NCBI GenBank assembly: GCA_014925825.1
Contig: JACGCK010000060.1
Span: forward strand, 1 to 64,000
Origin: Pholiota molesta
Taxonomy: Eukaryota > Basidiomycota > Agaricomycetes > Agaricales > Strophariaceae
Length of the DNA: 64,000 nucleotides
Reading direction: 5' to 3'
Shown here: piece by piece, positions 23,456-35,231 of the stretch
Layout of the letters: every line of letters begins with the position of its first letter
Position numbering within the stretch: the first letter of the stretch is position 1
Notes under the pieces: generated by a model
What the model was told of the DNA's origin: nothing
The model's database searches: none
The model's input: only the letters and a program-made list of their open reading frames with translations
Made by a program: the position numbers and the translations under genes

Positions 23456-25113
23456 ATGTTCACGCCGATGATGGATTCGATGCCATTAGCGTCCAACAGC
23501 AGCGATCCGAACCCGCCCTTCTTCCCGCCGTCCAATAGCAGCGATCTGAATCCGCCCTTCTACCCGCCGCCCCACGGCGCCACCGACGGCGGCCAGCCAG
23601 GCCTCTTCGCCGCCTTCCCCGGCGCCCGCCACAACGCCCAGCCCAGGTGCGCATCATCACTCACCCCTCCCCCCACCCCCGCCCCGCTTGCTGACACGCA
23701 TAATCGACGACGTGCCCCGTCAACTCACGCAGCTCGTCGCAATGGCCCCCGCCGCACGGCACGCCCTACCCCTCCGCGCCCTGGCCCCTCTCCACGCCCG
23801 TCATCAGCACCCCCGCCTGGGCGCCCAACCCCGGCTACTACCCGCCCGCCGGGACCCCGCTCTACGCCCCGCAGCCGCAGCCGCCGCCCGCCGCGGGGTG
23901 GGGGCAGTACACCCCCGCCACGATGGCCGGCACGGGCTACCCCCCGGGCCCGACGACGCCGTACCACGCGACGACGCCGTACCACCCGCCGACGCCGTAC
24001 TTCACGGGCCAGCCGCCGCCGCCGACGCCGTACGAGCCCGTGGCGTTCCGCGCGACGGGGTGGTACGACGCGCCGCAGTCCGCGGGCGCGGTCGAGGGCG
24101 GCGGCGGGTATTTGGTGGCGCGGAAGAAGGTGAAGCGGCGCGGGTCGCGGCACCGCCACGACGACGACGCGTACGTGGCGGACGACGGGCTCTGGCACTC
24201 CGCGTCGATGAAGCGCACGCACTCGCAGGGCGTGCCGAAGCGGCATACGTCGCTGCAGCGCTCCGCGTCGTGGGGCCATGCGCAGGGCGGCGGCGGGTAC
24301 GGGTACGGTGCTGGTGGCGTGGGGTATGGTGGCGGTGGTGGAGGGTATGGCGGCCTGCCGCCCGCGTACGCGCGCGGCGACGTGTGGGACGAGCACAACC
24401 TCGCGCGGCGCCCGCGCGACTGGCGCGCGGACTTCACGGGGCGCGAGGGGCTCGCGGGGTACCTCCCGCAGATGCTGCCCGCCATGCTCAAGCCCAAGAC
24501 CGACGTGCGAGGTACGTTTCCCTCCCCCCCACCCATCCCCCACTTGCGCCCCGCTGACCCCTCCACCCGCCCTCCCCCTGCGTGTGTATGCGCGCGCGTA
24601 GAATGGACGGACACAGAACGCCGCGAGATCCACCCGCTCCTGCAATACCGCCCCTCCGCGCCGCCCATCTCCTACGACCTGCGGCACGCCTCCGCCCCGT
24701 TCGACCCCGCCCTCCCGTCCTTCCCCACCCTCGCCCGGCCGCACAACGACATCGACCTCGCGCAGCTCGCGTCCTCCCCGCCCGCCTTCTTCTTACGCCT
24801 CGTCCACCCCCTCCTGCCCTGGCCCGTCGACGTTCGGGCCGGGCACCCGAATGGGATCACGGTGTATGATGTGCTCCGGGGGCTTACAGGGCAGCTGGGG
24901 ACCCCGATACATGGAAGGCATTTTTGGAACGAGGCGCTGGGGGCGGCGGAGCGCGGGGCGGTGGCGGGGGCGTTTCAGGAAAGGTGTAAGGGAAGGATGG
25001 AGCTGGTGCCGAGGGGGGTGCTGCAGGTGGATTTTTTGGGGGAGCGGTGTGTGTTTTTGGGGGTGGTGCGGGGGGCAAGGGGGGTGTGGGAGGTGAAGAC
25101 GGGGAAGCCGTGA
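23456..25113 (+). CDS. DUF6699 domain protein with a Pro/Gly/Tyr-rich N-terminus (493 aa)
   Basis: Three exons (23456-23646, 23733-24511, 24602-25113) total 1,482 nt, exactly 494 codons with the stop. The first ~230 residues are low-complexity (PPTPYFTGQPPPPTPYEP, a Gly/Tyr-rich run near residues 250-270) with basic patches. The C-terminal ~170 residues match the DUF6699 pattern common in Agaricomycetes: EIHPLLQYRPSAPPISYDLR, then LLPWPVDV, GITVYDVLRGL, and the final VDFLGERCVFLGVV..VWEVK. Molecular function of DUF6699 is unknown. The gene body is very GC-rich compared with its neighbours, and the second intron is 90 nt, a multiple of three, so the unspliced frame also stays open. Confidence 0.85.
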
Positions 25114-26355
25114 GTGGGTGTTTTGGTATGGGCTTTTCTTTTGGTGTTTTTCGGTTTTTCGTTTTTGTTTCTCCGTTGTCGCTGTGTTTTCTGTGTTGCA
25201 TGTTTTTTCGGCGCATATACCTTGTATATATCCGAACGCGGGTAATGTATATTTAGAATACGGCTCTTCGCCTTCCTCACCGCCTTTGCCTTCATCCGTT
25301 CTAAACACACATCCCATTTCTCGACTCCAAAATACGCTTCCGCATAGCCCAACATTCTTCCTATGCACATGCACAACCCATTCACATCCTCGTCGCGTTC
25401 TTGTTCGCTGAATTTCTATTTGTTGTACATCCCTGTTCAATCTTTATCGTTCATGTTATTTTGTGTGTGGGTTCGTGGATGGCTCGCAGCAGTGTACTTA
25501 TGTCAATACATGTGTTCGGATCGTATATACATTTCTGATCTGTCAAAGCTGGTACATGTATATACGACGCAACGGGGAAGGTAGGCACTACAGAAATTGC
25601 TGAATTTATCATGACAGCCCAACGAGTTACGACACGAATAACATTTAAAGAGCTTTCTCTAGACATTTAATTCATGATACTTAATCTATCTCAGTAATAC
25701 TCACAGTTGGAAGAAACTCGAGATGCACACATTGAATGCGGCCATTCTTTTTTCGTGGAAGTAAGGATTTGTCTGTACGATAATTAAATTGAGAGTCAGT
25801 ATGGGTACAGCCCAATGTGACTATGAGAAGGCCGCACCGTACTCTTTTTGAATTCACGTTATCGTACAGTAAGTCGGTTGGCAACGTGTCGACAAATTTA
25901 CAATGTTTCCAGGCTCTTAGCAGCCAAATCGCAGAAGATACAGCGGGAACTCTCGGGAAGTAATCTTATTGGTGGACATCTGGCACTTTGGGCGTGGATT
26001 AATCCAAGTTTGGACCCCTACGCGCCATTTTTTACCTCGTTGTCCGCTTTCCCTTCCTCTCAGAAGCTTCCGAGAATTCTACCTTCGCATAAGAAGCCAT
26101 TCTATATCTGCACATAAAATAATTTCACACAAGGTCGATGTCGCATTTGTGTAGAACGCGGAGACGTGTCATCTTTTCAAAACGGGGCGGAAGGAGTTTC
26201 AGGGTTAGCTGTGTTCTGCAGGAACGCCGATTTCCACGAATGAAATATGTCGACGCTCGAGCGCTCACCAACACCCACTTCAACCACCACCCAGACATTT
26301 TTTGAACGTACGTTCGACACCGTCTCTTCAGCGCCAAATCCAACCCCCTTCAAGG
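25114..26355. other. Intergenic region between DUF6699 and F-box genes
   Basis: T-rich 3' flank of the DUF6699 gene, then AT-rich spacer and the F-box gene promoter. An alternative upstream ATG at 26247 opens a short frame overlapping the F-box start but is not in the F-box frame. Confidence 0.5.
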
Positions 26356-27903
26356 ATGACCATATTCAACGATACCTTCACTGCGTCTCCTTCCATGTTG
26401 GCACCGATGCCAAGCCCGTTCTCCAAAATCTCAACCAAATTGCTCCGAGCAATATTCGAACATGTTTGCGACAACGACGCCGTCCATATCCCCCTGCAAC
26501 CTTTGGACCCACGATATGCCCTCAGCCTCGTATGCCGGAGATGGGTCATTACTGTCCGCTCGACGTCTGCCCTTTGGGTCAATGTTCATTTTACAAAGCA
26601 TCCCCTCGATAAGACCCATAACTCCGACCCTCTACTCCACCACTTTTCTCTCTGCGTGGAGCGCAGTGGCCAGCGTCCCCTAACTATTACCTTCGACATG
26701 TTTTGTGACGGCTGGGCATTCAGCGTAGTTGGCTCCGTCATCATTCCCAACATTCATCGAATCAGATCATTGCGCTGCCCGGTCTACCATAACAACGATA
26801 TCATCCAATTCCTCACCATGGCCGAAGGTCAATTCAGCATCCTGGAGTCTATGGAAATATGCCTCATCAACACATGGGACAGCCCAGCATCGTCCTTTTC
26901 GCTCGATGATTGCCTCCTTTTCAATGCGTTGCGCACTGCACCCCGCTTGCGCAAAGCCACTTTTTACCTCCTCAATGGCTTACACCCTATCGACCTCCGC
27001 CTTCCATGGGGTCAACTCACCACTCTGGATTTGGGAACTACCGCAATGTTGCCCGAGGAACTCATCAAAATCTTACATTCCGCCGCCTTGCACCTTGAGG
27101 CTGGACATTTCTGTGTTAGGTTTAACAAGCTTCTCTGTCCAAAACGCGTACTGTGGAGGAGCGTCGTTAAAATGCACGCCTTGCGAACGTTGCGATTGAG
27201 GCTGCTGTATCCCAGCGTCGACACGCGTCTTTTTTCCCTTCTTCGGTTCCCATCCCTTCAACGTTTATGGCTCGAGATGCACGACACGTTTCAGGATTGG
27301 GACCTTGCCTTGTACACGAAGCTCCTGAGAGCGTCTACAAGAACTCTCCGGCGATTGTATCTCATCGATTACCCATCTTCTGAAGGCAATTCCGCCGGCT
27401 TTAAAATAAAGCAGCGGTACAGCGAGATCACCCCTCAAACCCTCGAGAAGTTTTTCAAGGTCGTACCGAATGTCGAAAGCCTGCATCTGCCATTGGGAAT
27501 ATATATCCACCCGCAAATCGTAGACAAGGTCGCATCCTACACGCGTTTACCTATGCTCCGCGAGCTGGACCTTTGCACTATCCATGGATGGTACATCCTT
27601 TCCATGGCCAAACAGAGGCACGAACATTTTTCGAACGCTGCACTTGCCAGCGCATCCGAATTCGAAGTAGGGTCTTCTCAACGACATCCTCCAATGCCAT
27701 TAGTTCCCCTCGAATACATATATATGCAGATTCCTCGCTCTGGCTACAGTGTGAGAGCGAAGAGGGCGCTTGTCGAAGAAGCTCAAGCGCTGGCGTTGCT
27801 CGGTATCACATGCCATGTCCTGAGCACTACATCGCTCCCTTTGCCGATAATCAAGCCAACGCCCGTAGTATCGTATATCCCTCAGCATCAATTACCAGTT
27901 TGA
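26356..27903 (+). CDS. F-box protein with leucine-rich C-terminal part (515 aa)
   Basis: A single exon. The F-box is near residues 25-75 (KISTKLLRAIFEHVCD, then YALSLVCRRWVITVRSTSALW), the typical form in Agaricomycetes. The rest has irregular leucine-rich segments (LRTLRLRLLYP, LRELDLCTIHG), as in substrate-receptor subunits of SCF ubiquitin ligases. The ATG at 26356 is used because the open frame further upstream has no ATG before it. F-box genes of this type form large, fast-evolving families; the target is unknown. Confidence 0.85.
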   Translation: MTIFNDTFTASPSMLAPMPSPFSKISTKLLRAIFEHVCDNDAVHIPLQPLDPRYALSLVCRRWVITVRSTSALWVNVHFTKHPLDKTHNSDPLLHHFSLCVERSGQRPLTITFDMFCDGWAFSVVGSVIIPNIHRIRSLRCPVYHNNDIIQFLTMAEGQFSILESMEICLINTWDSPASSFSLDDCLLFNALRTAPRLRKATFYLLNGLHPIDLRLPWGQLTTLDLGTTAMLPEELIKILHSAALHLEAGHFCVRFNKLLCPKRVLWRSVVKMHALRTLRLRLLYPSVDTRLFSLLRFPSLQRLWLEMHDTFQDWDLALYTKLLRASTRTLRRLYLIDYPSSEGNSAGFKIKQRYSEITPQTLEKFFKVVPNVESLHLPLGIYIHPQIVDKVASYTRLPMLRELDLCTIHGWYILSMAKQRHEHFSNAALASASEFEVGSSQRHPPMPLVPLEYIYMQIPRSGYSVRAKRALVEEAQALALLGITCHVLSTTSLPLPIIKPTPVVSYIPQHQLPV

Positions 27904-28702
27904 GGATATGTACAAATGCATTGGATGCGCTTATAAGTGTATGGTTGTAGATTCTTCTTGTTTAGACAAGCCTCATGCAGCTAGATGATTTTCTTGGTAT
28001 CGGTTCTGATATATCAGCTTTGTTCTTTCTTCTTGGCCTTTGTTATTTCGCCACGTATCTGTCGTATCGCCAGGTACTTCGTCAATCGTTTACAAAGTGT
28101 TATGTACCATATCATTACACCTGTACCGGACATGTTGATATATCAACCCTTGCTATAGCAAGAGCGGGTTGATATATCAGAACCTGTACTAGAGGAGGGT
28201 GATTGTTGATATATCACCCTCCTCTGAGCTTGTATATAGAGGAGGGTACCCTCTGGGGCCTCTGATATATCAATCTCCTCTGGTCTGGGCGCCGCCTTTG
28301 CCTGGCAGCGCGCCCTCCGCCCAATCCGATTTGAAAGACAGCGGCCCTAGGCCACTATCGCTTGGCGGCGCGCCCCCGTCCAAAATGGGCCTCGGGCGCA
28401 ATACTTCAGGCACACGCGATCGCAATCGCTTACATATATCGGATCGGGAGAACACTCGCGCTAGCGGCTGGCTGCGCGCGCGCCCTCGTCCCGCCGTCCC
28501 CCGCGCTCTCACTGCTACGCTCTCCCGTACCTCCCATTCACATTAACAATAGTTCTCGTAGTTGTACTCCATGTATTGCGTACGAATTGAATGTAATCGA
28601 GCATCGGGCGAACACCTGCGCTAGCGGCTGGCTGCGCGCGCGCCCTCGTCCCGCCGTCCCCCGCGCCCTCACTGCTACGCTCTCCCGTCCCTCCCATTCG
28701 CA
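27904..28702. repeat. AT-palindrome cluster and 160 bp GC-rich tandem repeat
   Basis: TGATATATCA occurs at 28008, 28136, 28170, 28207 and 28263, several followed by CCTCCTCTG-like sequence. From about 28445 a 160 bp unit containing CTAGCGGCTGGCTGCGCGCG is repeated twice in tandem (28445-28604 and 28605-28764) with few differences. There is no gene; a possible 3' end of the disrupted minus-strand gene reaches into the second unit. Confidence 0.75.
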
Positions 28703-30426
28703 TTAACAATAGCTCTCGTAGTTGTACGCCATGTATTGCGTACGAATTGAATGTAATTGAGCGTTTTGGACCAACAAAAATCTGATTTTAATCGACAAAA
28801 TATACCCCTCCGGGCCCTCCCGATCATACGAATCGCGCCTCGTCGCCTCCCCTAGTCCCATTGCGCCGTCGTTTCCTCTTTCGTACTGTCCCGTCGACCT
28901 TGAAGAATTAGACGGCGCTACGGCGTGGTCAATAACGCGCGAGAGGAGACCGGAAGTACTCACCTGTCATCCCAGCGCTCTGCGTCCTTCGCGTGGTCAG
29001 CAAAAGTGGTACCACGCCACTTAAGGCTGGACACGAGTCAGAGGGACCCGCGGATACCTGCACAGGTACCTGTAAGGATACCCGTGAGAAACCTGACCCG
29101 CGGATCCGGATCACCTGTTCCCACGGGTCCGTGCGAGTCCAGGTTTGGAATTCTGCAGTGGCAGGTACCTGTGCAGGTACCTGTGGCTGACCTGTACCCC
29201 ATGTTGTAAAAATTTGTAGCATAATATCACTTTAAAATTGCTTTTTAACAGCACCAGAATGATAATTTTAGCTTATGAATTGACCGAGTTGTTTATAGTT
29301 TGAGTATTTTGGCGCTTAAAACGCTTTTGCTTGCGTTTCAGCCATTAAGCGCCCGTACCTTTCGAAAACTTGACCATGAATTGATGTTGTATATATCTAC
29401 AAGACGTTTTTTAGACCTTAGTAAATAAATAATTTCTGACTGAGTTATAATTAAATCAATGTTTCTACTCTTTTTGAACACTGACAGGACGCGTTTGCCT
29501 GCGGTTCAATCATTAAGGGCCCGTAGCTTTTGATAATTTGGCCATGGGTAACGGTAGTATTATCTACAAGATGCATTTTGAATCTTGTTAATTGAATAAT
29601 ATTTGATTTAGTTATAAGCAAATGAATGTGTCTCACTCTTCTTGGCTACTTACAAGGCGCTTTTCCCAACGTTTCATTCGCTACATAAGCTAGCCTTTCG
29701 CAAATTTAGATACAAATAATCCCTTACAATACCTACGTTTCAAGCCCCTAATCATATTTTTCTATGGAGAACTCAGTGAGATATAAGCAAATTCGTTTAA
29801 CCAGTAACATTGAGATTAATGATTGTAAACTAGTAGTTAAATTAGATGTATGACATGTAAATTTTATATATCAGTGACAGGTACTCGCAGGTAAGCCTGC
29901 GAGTACCTGCATCGACCCGCCTACATGCAGGTACCCGCCAAACCCGTGAAAACCCGCAGGTCTTGACCTGCGAGTCCAGGTGAACCGTGGGAACAAACCC
30001 GTACGGATCCAGGTATGAACTTTCGAGTTAAAAATACCCGCGGGTACGGGTCCAGGTCATCCGCGGGTTGACTCGTGTCCAGCCTTAACGCCACTGCTTG
30101 CGCGCGCAGACGGCGATCTTGAAGGTCGCTCCAGGTATGTCGCCGGCGGGGAAACGTGAGGCGCCTATGTAGCGCTGTTGAGACTTGGCGGCGTCGAAAA
30201 TGCGAGCTGTGCACAGCTGCTCCATGCCGTGGGGGCCGGCGCTGAAAAAAGAGAAAGCTGATGAACGAAGAGTAGATAGAGGTTGAACGACGTACCTAAC
30301 AAGAAAGATGCCATCCCTGGGTATCTTATCCCTCAAATCCTTCACGGCCCTTTGTGCTCCCTTGAAAATTGCCTCCTTCAAAACGCCTTTGAAACCTTGA
30401 GAGGCGAGCGCAAAGATGGTCGGCAT
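28703..30426 (-). pseudogene. Small spliced gene disrupted by a hAT MITE
   Basis: The start at 30426 gives MPTIFALASQGFKGVLKEA, then RDGIFLVR, an intron, and an exon with GPHGMEQLCTARIFD, SRFPAGDIPGATFK and ARKQW. The MITE at 29022-30087 splits this exon. Past it the frame resumes (TTFADHAKDAERWDD), then another GT..AG intron and a last exon (GAMGLGEATRRDSYDREG), with a stop at 28703. Removing the element and one copy of the 8 bp target duplication restores the frame. The element's first bases (TAA) make an immediate stop. The family is unknown to me. How the last exon ends is uncertain because it runs into the 160 bp tandem repeat. Confidence 0.75.
29022..30087. mobile_element. Non-autonomous hAT-type element (MITE), 1,066 bp
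   Basis: Terminal inverted repeats begin TAAGGCTGGACACGAGTCA at both ends, with inner ACCCGCGGAT matches. The flanks carry a perfect 8 bp target duplication, ACGCCACT, at 29014-29021 and 30088-30095, the hAT signature. Both subterminal zones are packed with ACCCGCGG, GGTACCTG and CAGGTACC repeats in both orientations. The core (29220-29880) is AT-rich and non-coding. Its TIRs differ from those of the autonomous hAT at 58669, so it needs another transposase. Confidence 0.92.
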
Positions 30427-30794
30427 GAGAGGCTTTTGAACGCTGTATTTGTGTTATGAGGAGGTGTGGATGGTGGGAGTGGACTGAAGGTTGTGGTTGG
30501 AAGGAAAGGTGATGTTGCTGCCGGCGACGCGTTTGATCCACCCGTAACTTTATTCGACATTGCGCGTATTTGGACGCAAGTGTACAGAAACGATACTCAT
30601 CATCATTGACTGAGTATTGGGCTCTCCTTGTGCTGACTATCTCAGAGCATAGCCTTGAACACAACTAAGGAGGAGGACTACAGATGAATTAGATAGATCT
30701 ATAAATAACTAATCTGACCAAAAATTCCAAATGACCAGCGTTATATGCAATTCAATAACTATTCTACCACAATATGAGTGTTTTGGGACTGTAT
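30427..30794. other. Spacer between disrupted gene and KDZ transposase
   Basis: This holds the promoter of the minus-strand disrupted gene and the 3' flank of the KDZ gene. No convincing terminal inverted repeat of the KDZ element was recognised. Confidence 0.4.
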
Positions 30795-33700
30795 TTAGCT
30801 ACTGAAAGCAGCTGTTAGAGTATCTTTACCGCGCCATAGATTGTCGAAGCGATCGCGGAGCGCAAGACGAATGCTTGCCTGTCGCTCTCGGTATGCGATC
30901 ATTCCCTCTTTGATCAACGGATCAGACACGTGGATTAGATCACCCCCACGTTTTCCCCACCACTCCGATTGCCATTCCAAGAACGCCAAGACACGGCGCA
31001 TCTCTTCCCAAAGAAGCTGGATTTCTTCGGCCCATCGATTGACTCGGGCGCGTAGTTGACACCATTCAATGCGAAGAGCTGGAAATGTAAATTAGTCAAA
31101 TAATAAAATCCATGTTCAGAGGCCCTCTACCTTCATGCGTGCATTCGTTCTCTTCCCCTTCGGTGATTGTAACCCCTTCCGCTATCCATATCCATGATAA
31201 TGTGCGTGTTCCCATTGTCTCGCCCTCAGCACCTTCATCCAACCCGCGTATATCAGCTCCGTGGAGCTCCTTTAAGTTTGCTTCCCAGGTCGGAGAACGT
31301 ACTTCGCTGACCCCAGGTTTTGAGCTGAGTTTGAGAAGAGCCGCTCGTGCTCTGCGGTACCGCCGTGCCGCGGAATCAATCCTGCCCTGTGAATTGCGGA
31401 TTGTATCGTTCGATCGTAAGTTTTCATTTACGCCACGGGAGAACCTCTTCTTGATATTAACGTCGTGCCTCTTGAGCCTCAGGCTTTGCCGAAGATCGTG
31501 AAGAGCGCCGTAAGCTTGGCTTTCGCGAAGTCTCCATTCGTATTCATAGAACTTGGCCGGCATGGGTACAGCATGTGTGTTGTCAATATCCGAAGGGAGG
31601 TATAGCTTGATATTCTCAGGCTTCGGTTCCGGATCCAATCCACTGTTCTCGGCAGTAGCTGCCGAGAGATCTGCATCACGAATAAGGGATATCTTCGGGA
31701 GGTAGAATGCTTGAATGTCAATCCATTCTATAATGCGATGTTGGAGCTTATTCAAGGCTACTTGAATCTCGCGGAGCTTAGTGGAGGTTGGATGCAGTCC
31801 GAGGGCGGCCGTTTCTTCAATTAGTTGTTGTCTGAAATATCTCCATAAATTAGCCGTCTACAGCCTTGAATTAAATCAATGACGTACTGCTGCTCTTCTA
31901 TCTGTAATCCGTGGGCGATAAGCTCAGTAGGATGCATCTGCGCGTGATTTGAGGCCATCTCTTTGGTAGATTTGGCGGAGGCTTCTTTCGCGAAGGCTAA
32001 CCTCACATCCTCTTGCGACACGTCTAAAAAAAGGACTGAATAGCCAATAATCATCAGTAAATCATGACTTACGGTTGATAGTTGGTTTGAAGGGATTAGG
32101 GTTCTTGATGTTGTCTTCCCATGCCTCTACTTGACGCTGAAAAGCCGCTTGACTTTCCGGCGAAATTGTATTTGAAAATAGTGCGAATTGTTCTGTCTGC
32201 TCGGCGGCCATGGGTACGGCATCCTTGAGCTTTTTCCATAGCGATACACCTTGGCAAAAGTTATTAGCGTACAAATATAGATTCAGCGGCTGACAATAGA
32301 ATTCACCTAACCCAGTGATCTTCTTCCAATTCCAATCGTTGAAATGGTCGTCAAGTGTATCACGTCGGAAGCCTGGACCCATTTCTCTTGTGCTCGTGGC
32401 CAGCTGATTAGTGTGAGACCATCCACGTTCGGGCGCCTCTCCATCCGTCCTACCCACGTGCTTCGTAAGGTTGAAAGAAAAATTGAGATTACAGTCGGCA
32501 ACATGCGCTGGAAGGTGGAACTTGGGAACGAGGAAGACTGTTTTTTGGACGAGCATATTCAATCTGAGCTCCGGCGGTAGGATCTTCATGCGCGGCCATA
32601 TATTTTTATACCATTGGCATGCAATATCATAGGATAAGACTATGCGCCGGACCGAGCGCCCGGCAAGGCTCGAGAAAACCAAATAGTCCATGTTGATATA
32701 TCTGGGTATGGGTATTTTTGATCAGCGCAGAACTCAAATTTGGACGCGAACTTACCTTTCTCCTTTTTGTAAATCAGCAAAACCTGACGGTCACTTCATA
32801 TTATGACGAGCGCAATCTGCCGTCCCACCACCGGTGACAGCCTTCCCTCTGGATCCTTTATTTGGATTGTTCACTGCCTGATGATTTACGCAGCTACTCC
32901 GCTAAGTAGAATGGCTTGTAAATTCAAACTATTAATAGAATACCACGACACTTACTGGCTGAGGGTGGGCCCAATGTGCCTTGAGATGGGTCTGATATGG
33001 CTCATTCTTGACGAAAAAAGCCCATCCATCACCGAGATTAGGATCTCGTTCCTCGGATGATACATTCTTACGTGTCAGGCGGAAGTTTGCGTCGATAGCC
33101 ACAAAGAGAGAATATAACCAACTGAAGTTTTCGTGAGTAATGAATATATTTCCAGCTAAATAATCATACCTCTTTTCCGAAGGAGCATCCTCCCAATTAG
33201 AGGGAAGGTTTTTCCCTGGTTGCGGACAAGCTGGACACATCAATGCACATTCTCCGGGCTTGGTGGCCCGCACTCCATCAATAGCGTGTCCGCGACCGCC
33301 TCTTTTGGCCATGGTGAGGTTACTCCATTTGCAATGCATGCGCATGAATTCGTCGTATTGATCCTTCACAGAAATATCAAGATAATGTTGTGATCCAATT
33401 AAACCCACTTACCTTTGTGTTGTAAATGCCCGTGTTATCTGTTGCTCGATTGAGGCTGTTGTAAAATTCATATGGCGAACATTTGCCTTCGAATGCTAGG
33501 AGATGAAAGGCCTTCAAGACCCTTATTGTGGCCGCTGTTTGAGGGCGTACACCTGTGCAAGGGAACCAGAAACGGCGAATGATTTGCACGGCCGGGGGTG
33601 GCACCCTTTCGCATGCGCAAAAGTCGAGCGCCACTTCATGTATGCCGTTTAAATCAATCACAGTAAATTTTGAGCCCGTCGATGGGCGCGGCAAAATGCA

Positions 33701-34518
33701 TCTCTTATTAGCAGAATGGCCAAGTTGAATACGCAGACCAAGTTGCATCAAGGTCGCGCATTGGAAAAAGGTACCATTCCATTCCTATGTATTGCTCGCG
33801 TCAATGGGCGCCAAAAATTAGAGTCTAACAATAGCACTTACTTTTATGCAGTGTAGCGGCTGTAGAGCATGAGCTTTAACCATGCAGGTTGAGCAATACA
33901 TCTCGGCTACCTCACAATCGACACAGCGGTAGACACCCGGGAGTGTCACGCACTCATGACATGAAGATTTCTGGGCGTAATCACCTCGACCTTCCAAGCG
34001 CAGAACTTCAGCCAAATCACGCTCGCGCTCGTCTTTTTCCCACTGCCTGAGTGGATGCCAGCGCTGCACATTTTCAGTCAGGTGAATTCAAATGAAACTA
34101 AATGCTCCCTTACCTCATCACGCGTATGCGTCTCTTGTGGCCCAGTTTCTTGAACCTCAGAGGAGAATGTGTCTGTAACAAAATCAGCATGATCAAAGTT
34201 TCCGCTGGTCGCGTAATCAACGGTGTCAATATTATCATCGAGCATGGCATGCGAGTAAGAGTCATTCTGATCAGGGAACGAGTTCTCCGGTGGTATAGAA
34301 AATGATTCAGTAGCCGCTACTTGAGATTCAGAGCTTGGCAGAGAGAAGTACTGGCTGCTCCCCATTGCGCTGCCCATCGCATTGGGCTCCACCATATCAT
34401 GTCGGTATGTTGCTCGACCCGGACCAATTGCTGCGGACTTTTTTGCAGAGTCTGAGACCCTGAAATCAGCATGGGCATTTTTCGGCGGCTGCTTTCTCTT
34501 CAGAGTGCGAGGGTGCAT
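30795..34518 (-). pseudogene. KDZ (Kyakuja-Dileera-Zisupton) transposase with CxC2 cysteine cluster, one nonsense codon
   Basis: A multi-exon transposase of about 1,080 codons. From the start at 34518: a disordered N-terminus (MHPRTLKRKQPPKNA), a CxC2-type zinc cluster (CHECVTLPGVYRCVDCEVAEMYC and the CACERVPPP/FWFPCTGVRPQT part), then the catalytic core VAIDANFRL, ADCARHNM, LSYDIACQWYKNIW and GRTDGEAPERGW, which carry the acidic residues expected in KDZ enzymes, and a long helical C-terminus ending at 30795. Joining the exons by GT..AG gives one frame except for a TGA at 32791-32793, between HNMK and PSGFADLQ, where the family has arginine. CGA to TGA is one C-to-T change. Otherwise intact. 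Cut-and-paste transposition would be its role. Confidence 0.88.
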
Positions 34519-34593
34519 GGGGACAGGTAAGGAAGGAAGGACAAATAAGATGTATTCAATCAATCTCGGTATTAAGAAGTGTCTGATGAGTAG

Positions 34594-34946
34594 CTAGGAG
34601 TCTCGAACTCGCCGGGGGCCTCGCTGGCGAAGATATCCAAACCGGGTGCTCACACAGATCTTGGCAATTTCACTAGCAGGGATATTCATCAATCAGCTTC
34701 GTTCAAAAAGAAGGATTGATAGAACATACATGATCTGTTCCTCAGTGAAAAGCATGATTGGTTGGAGATGCTCGGCTGTGTTTCCGGTTGGACTTTCAGT
34801 GGTGGTAGACGAGCTGGATGTGTTTGAGGAGCTTGAAGGACTTTCTGTTGAACGAGTTATTAGCTTGTTTCTTAGCATGACCATAAAAGTCCATAGTTAC
34901 CTGGTGCTGAAGGTGGACAGTTTTGGGGAGATTTTGAATCCGACAT
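34594..34946 (-). CDS. Small orphan protein beside the KDZ transposase (79 aa)
   Basis: Three exons (34901-34946, 34730-34844, 34594-34672) total 240 nt, exactly 80 codons with the stop. The N-terminus is Ser/Thr/Pro-rich (SPSSSSNTSSSSTTTESP). The C-terminus is a compact basic segment (TEEQIIEIAKICVSTRFGYL, then RQRGPRRVRDS) that could form a short helical nucleic-acid-binding motif. It lies 75 bp upstream of the KDZ start on the same strand. Function is unknown; it is called because the introns are clean and the length is exact. Confidence 0.55.
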
Positions 34947-35231
34947 GACTAGCTCTTGGAGCACGAAGTCGGCAGTTCTCCTAGATATACCTTTTGAAAT
35001 ATTAGGAACACATGCCACTTCATTGGTCGCTGCCGTTTCTTTAACCGAAATGAAAAAGCAAGCATGTGTTGATATATCAAGTCCTCTAAGATATTATATG
35101 ACTCGCTTCTTATGTCAAAATCCAGAAGCCAATATGTCTTAATATATCAAGTCCTCTAAGGTAATATACAACCGTCCCCGAGGACGATATATTATTACAA
35201 AGTTTTAGCCCCTCACTCGACGACGCCTATC

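Noticed and set aside
23725..24744. 339-codon frame antisense to the DUF6699 gene
   Set aside because: Shadow of a very GC-rich coding exon; low-complexity Arg/Gly composition and no independent signals.
26247..26612. Alternative start and frame upstream of the F-box gene
   Set aside because: Out of frame with the F-box domain; the overlapping frame lacks coding character.
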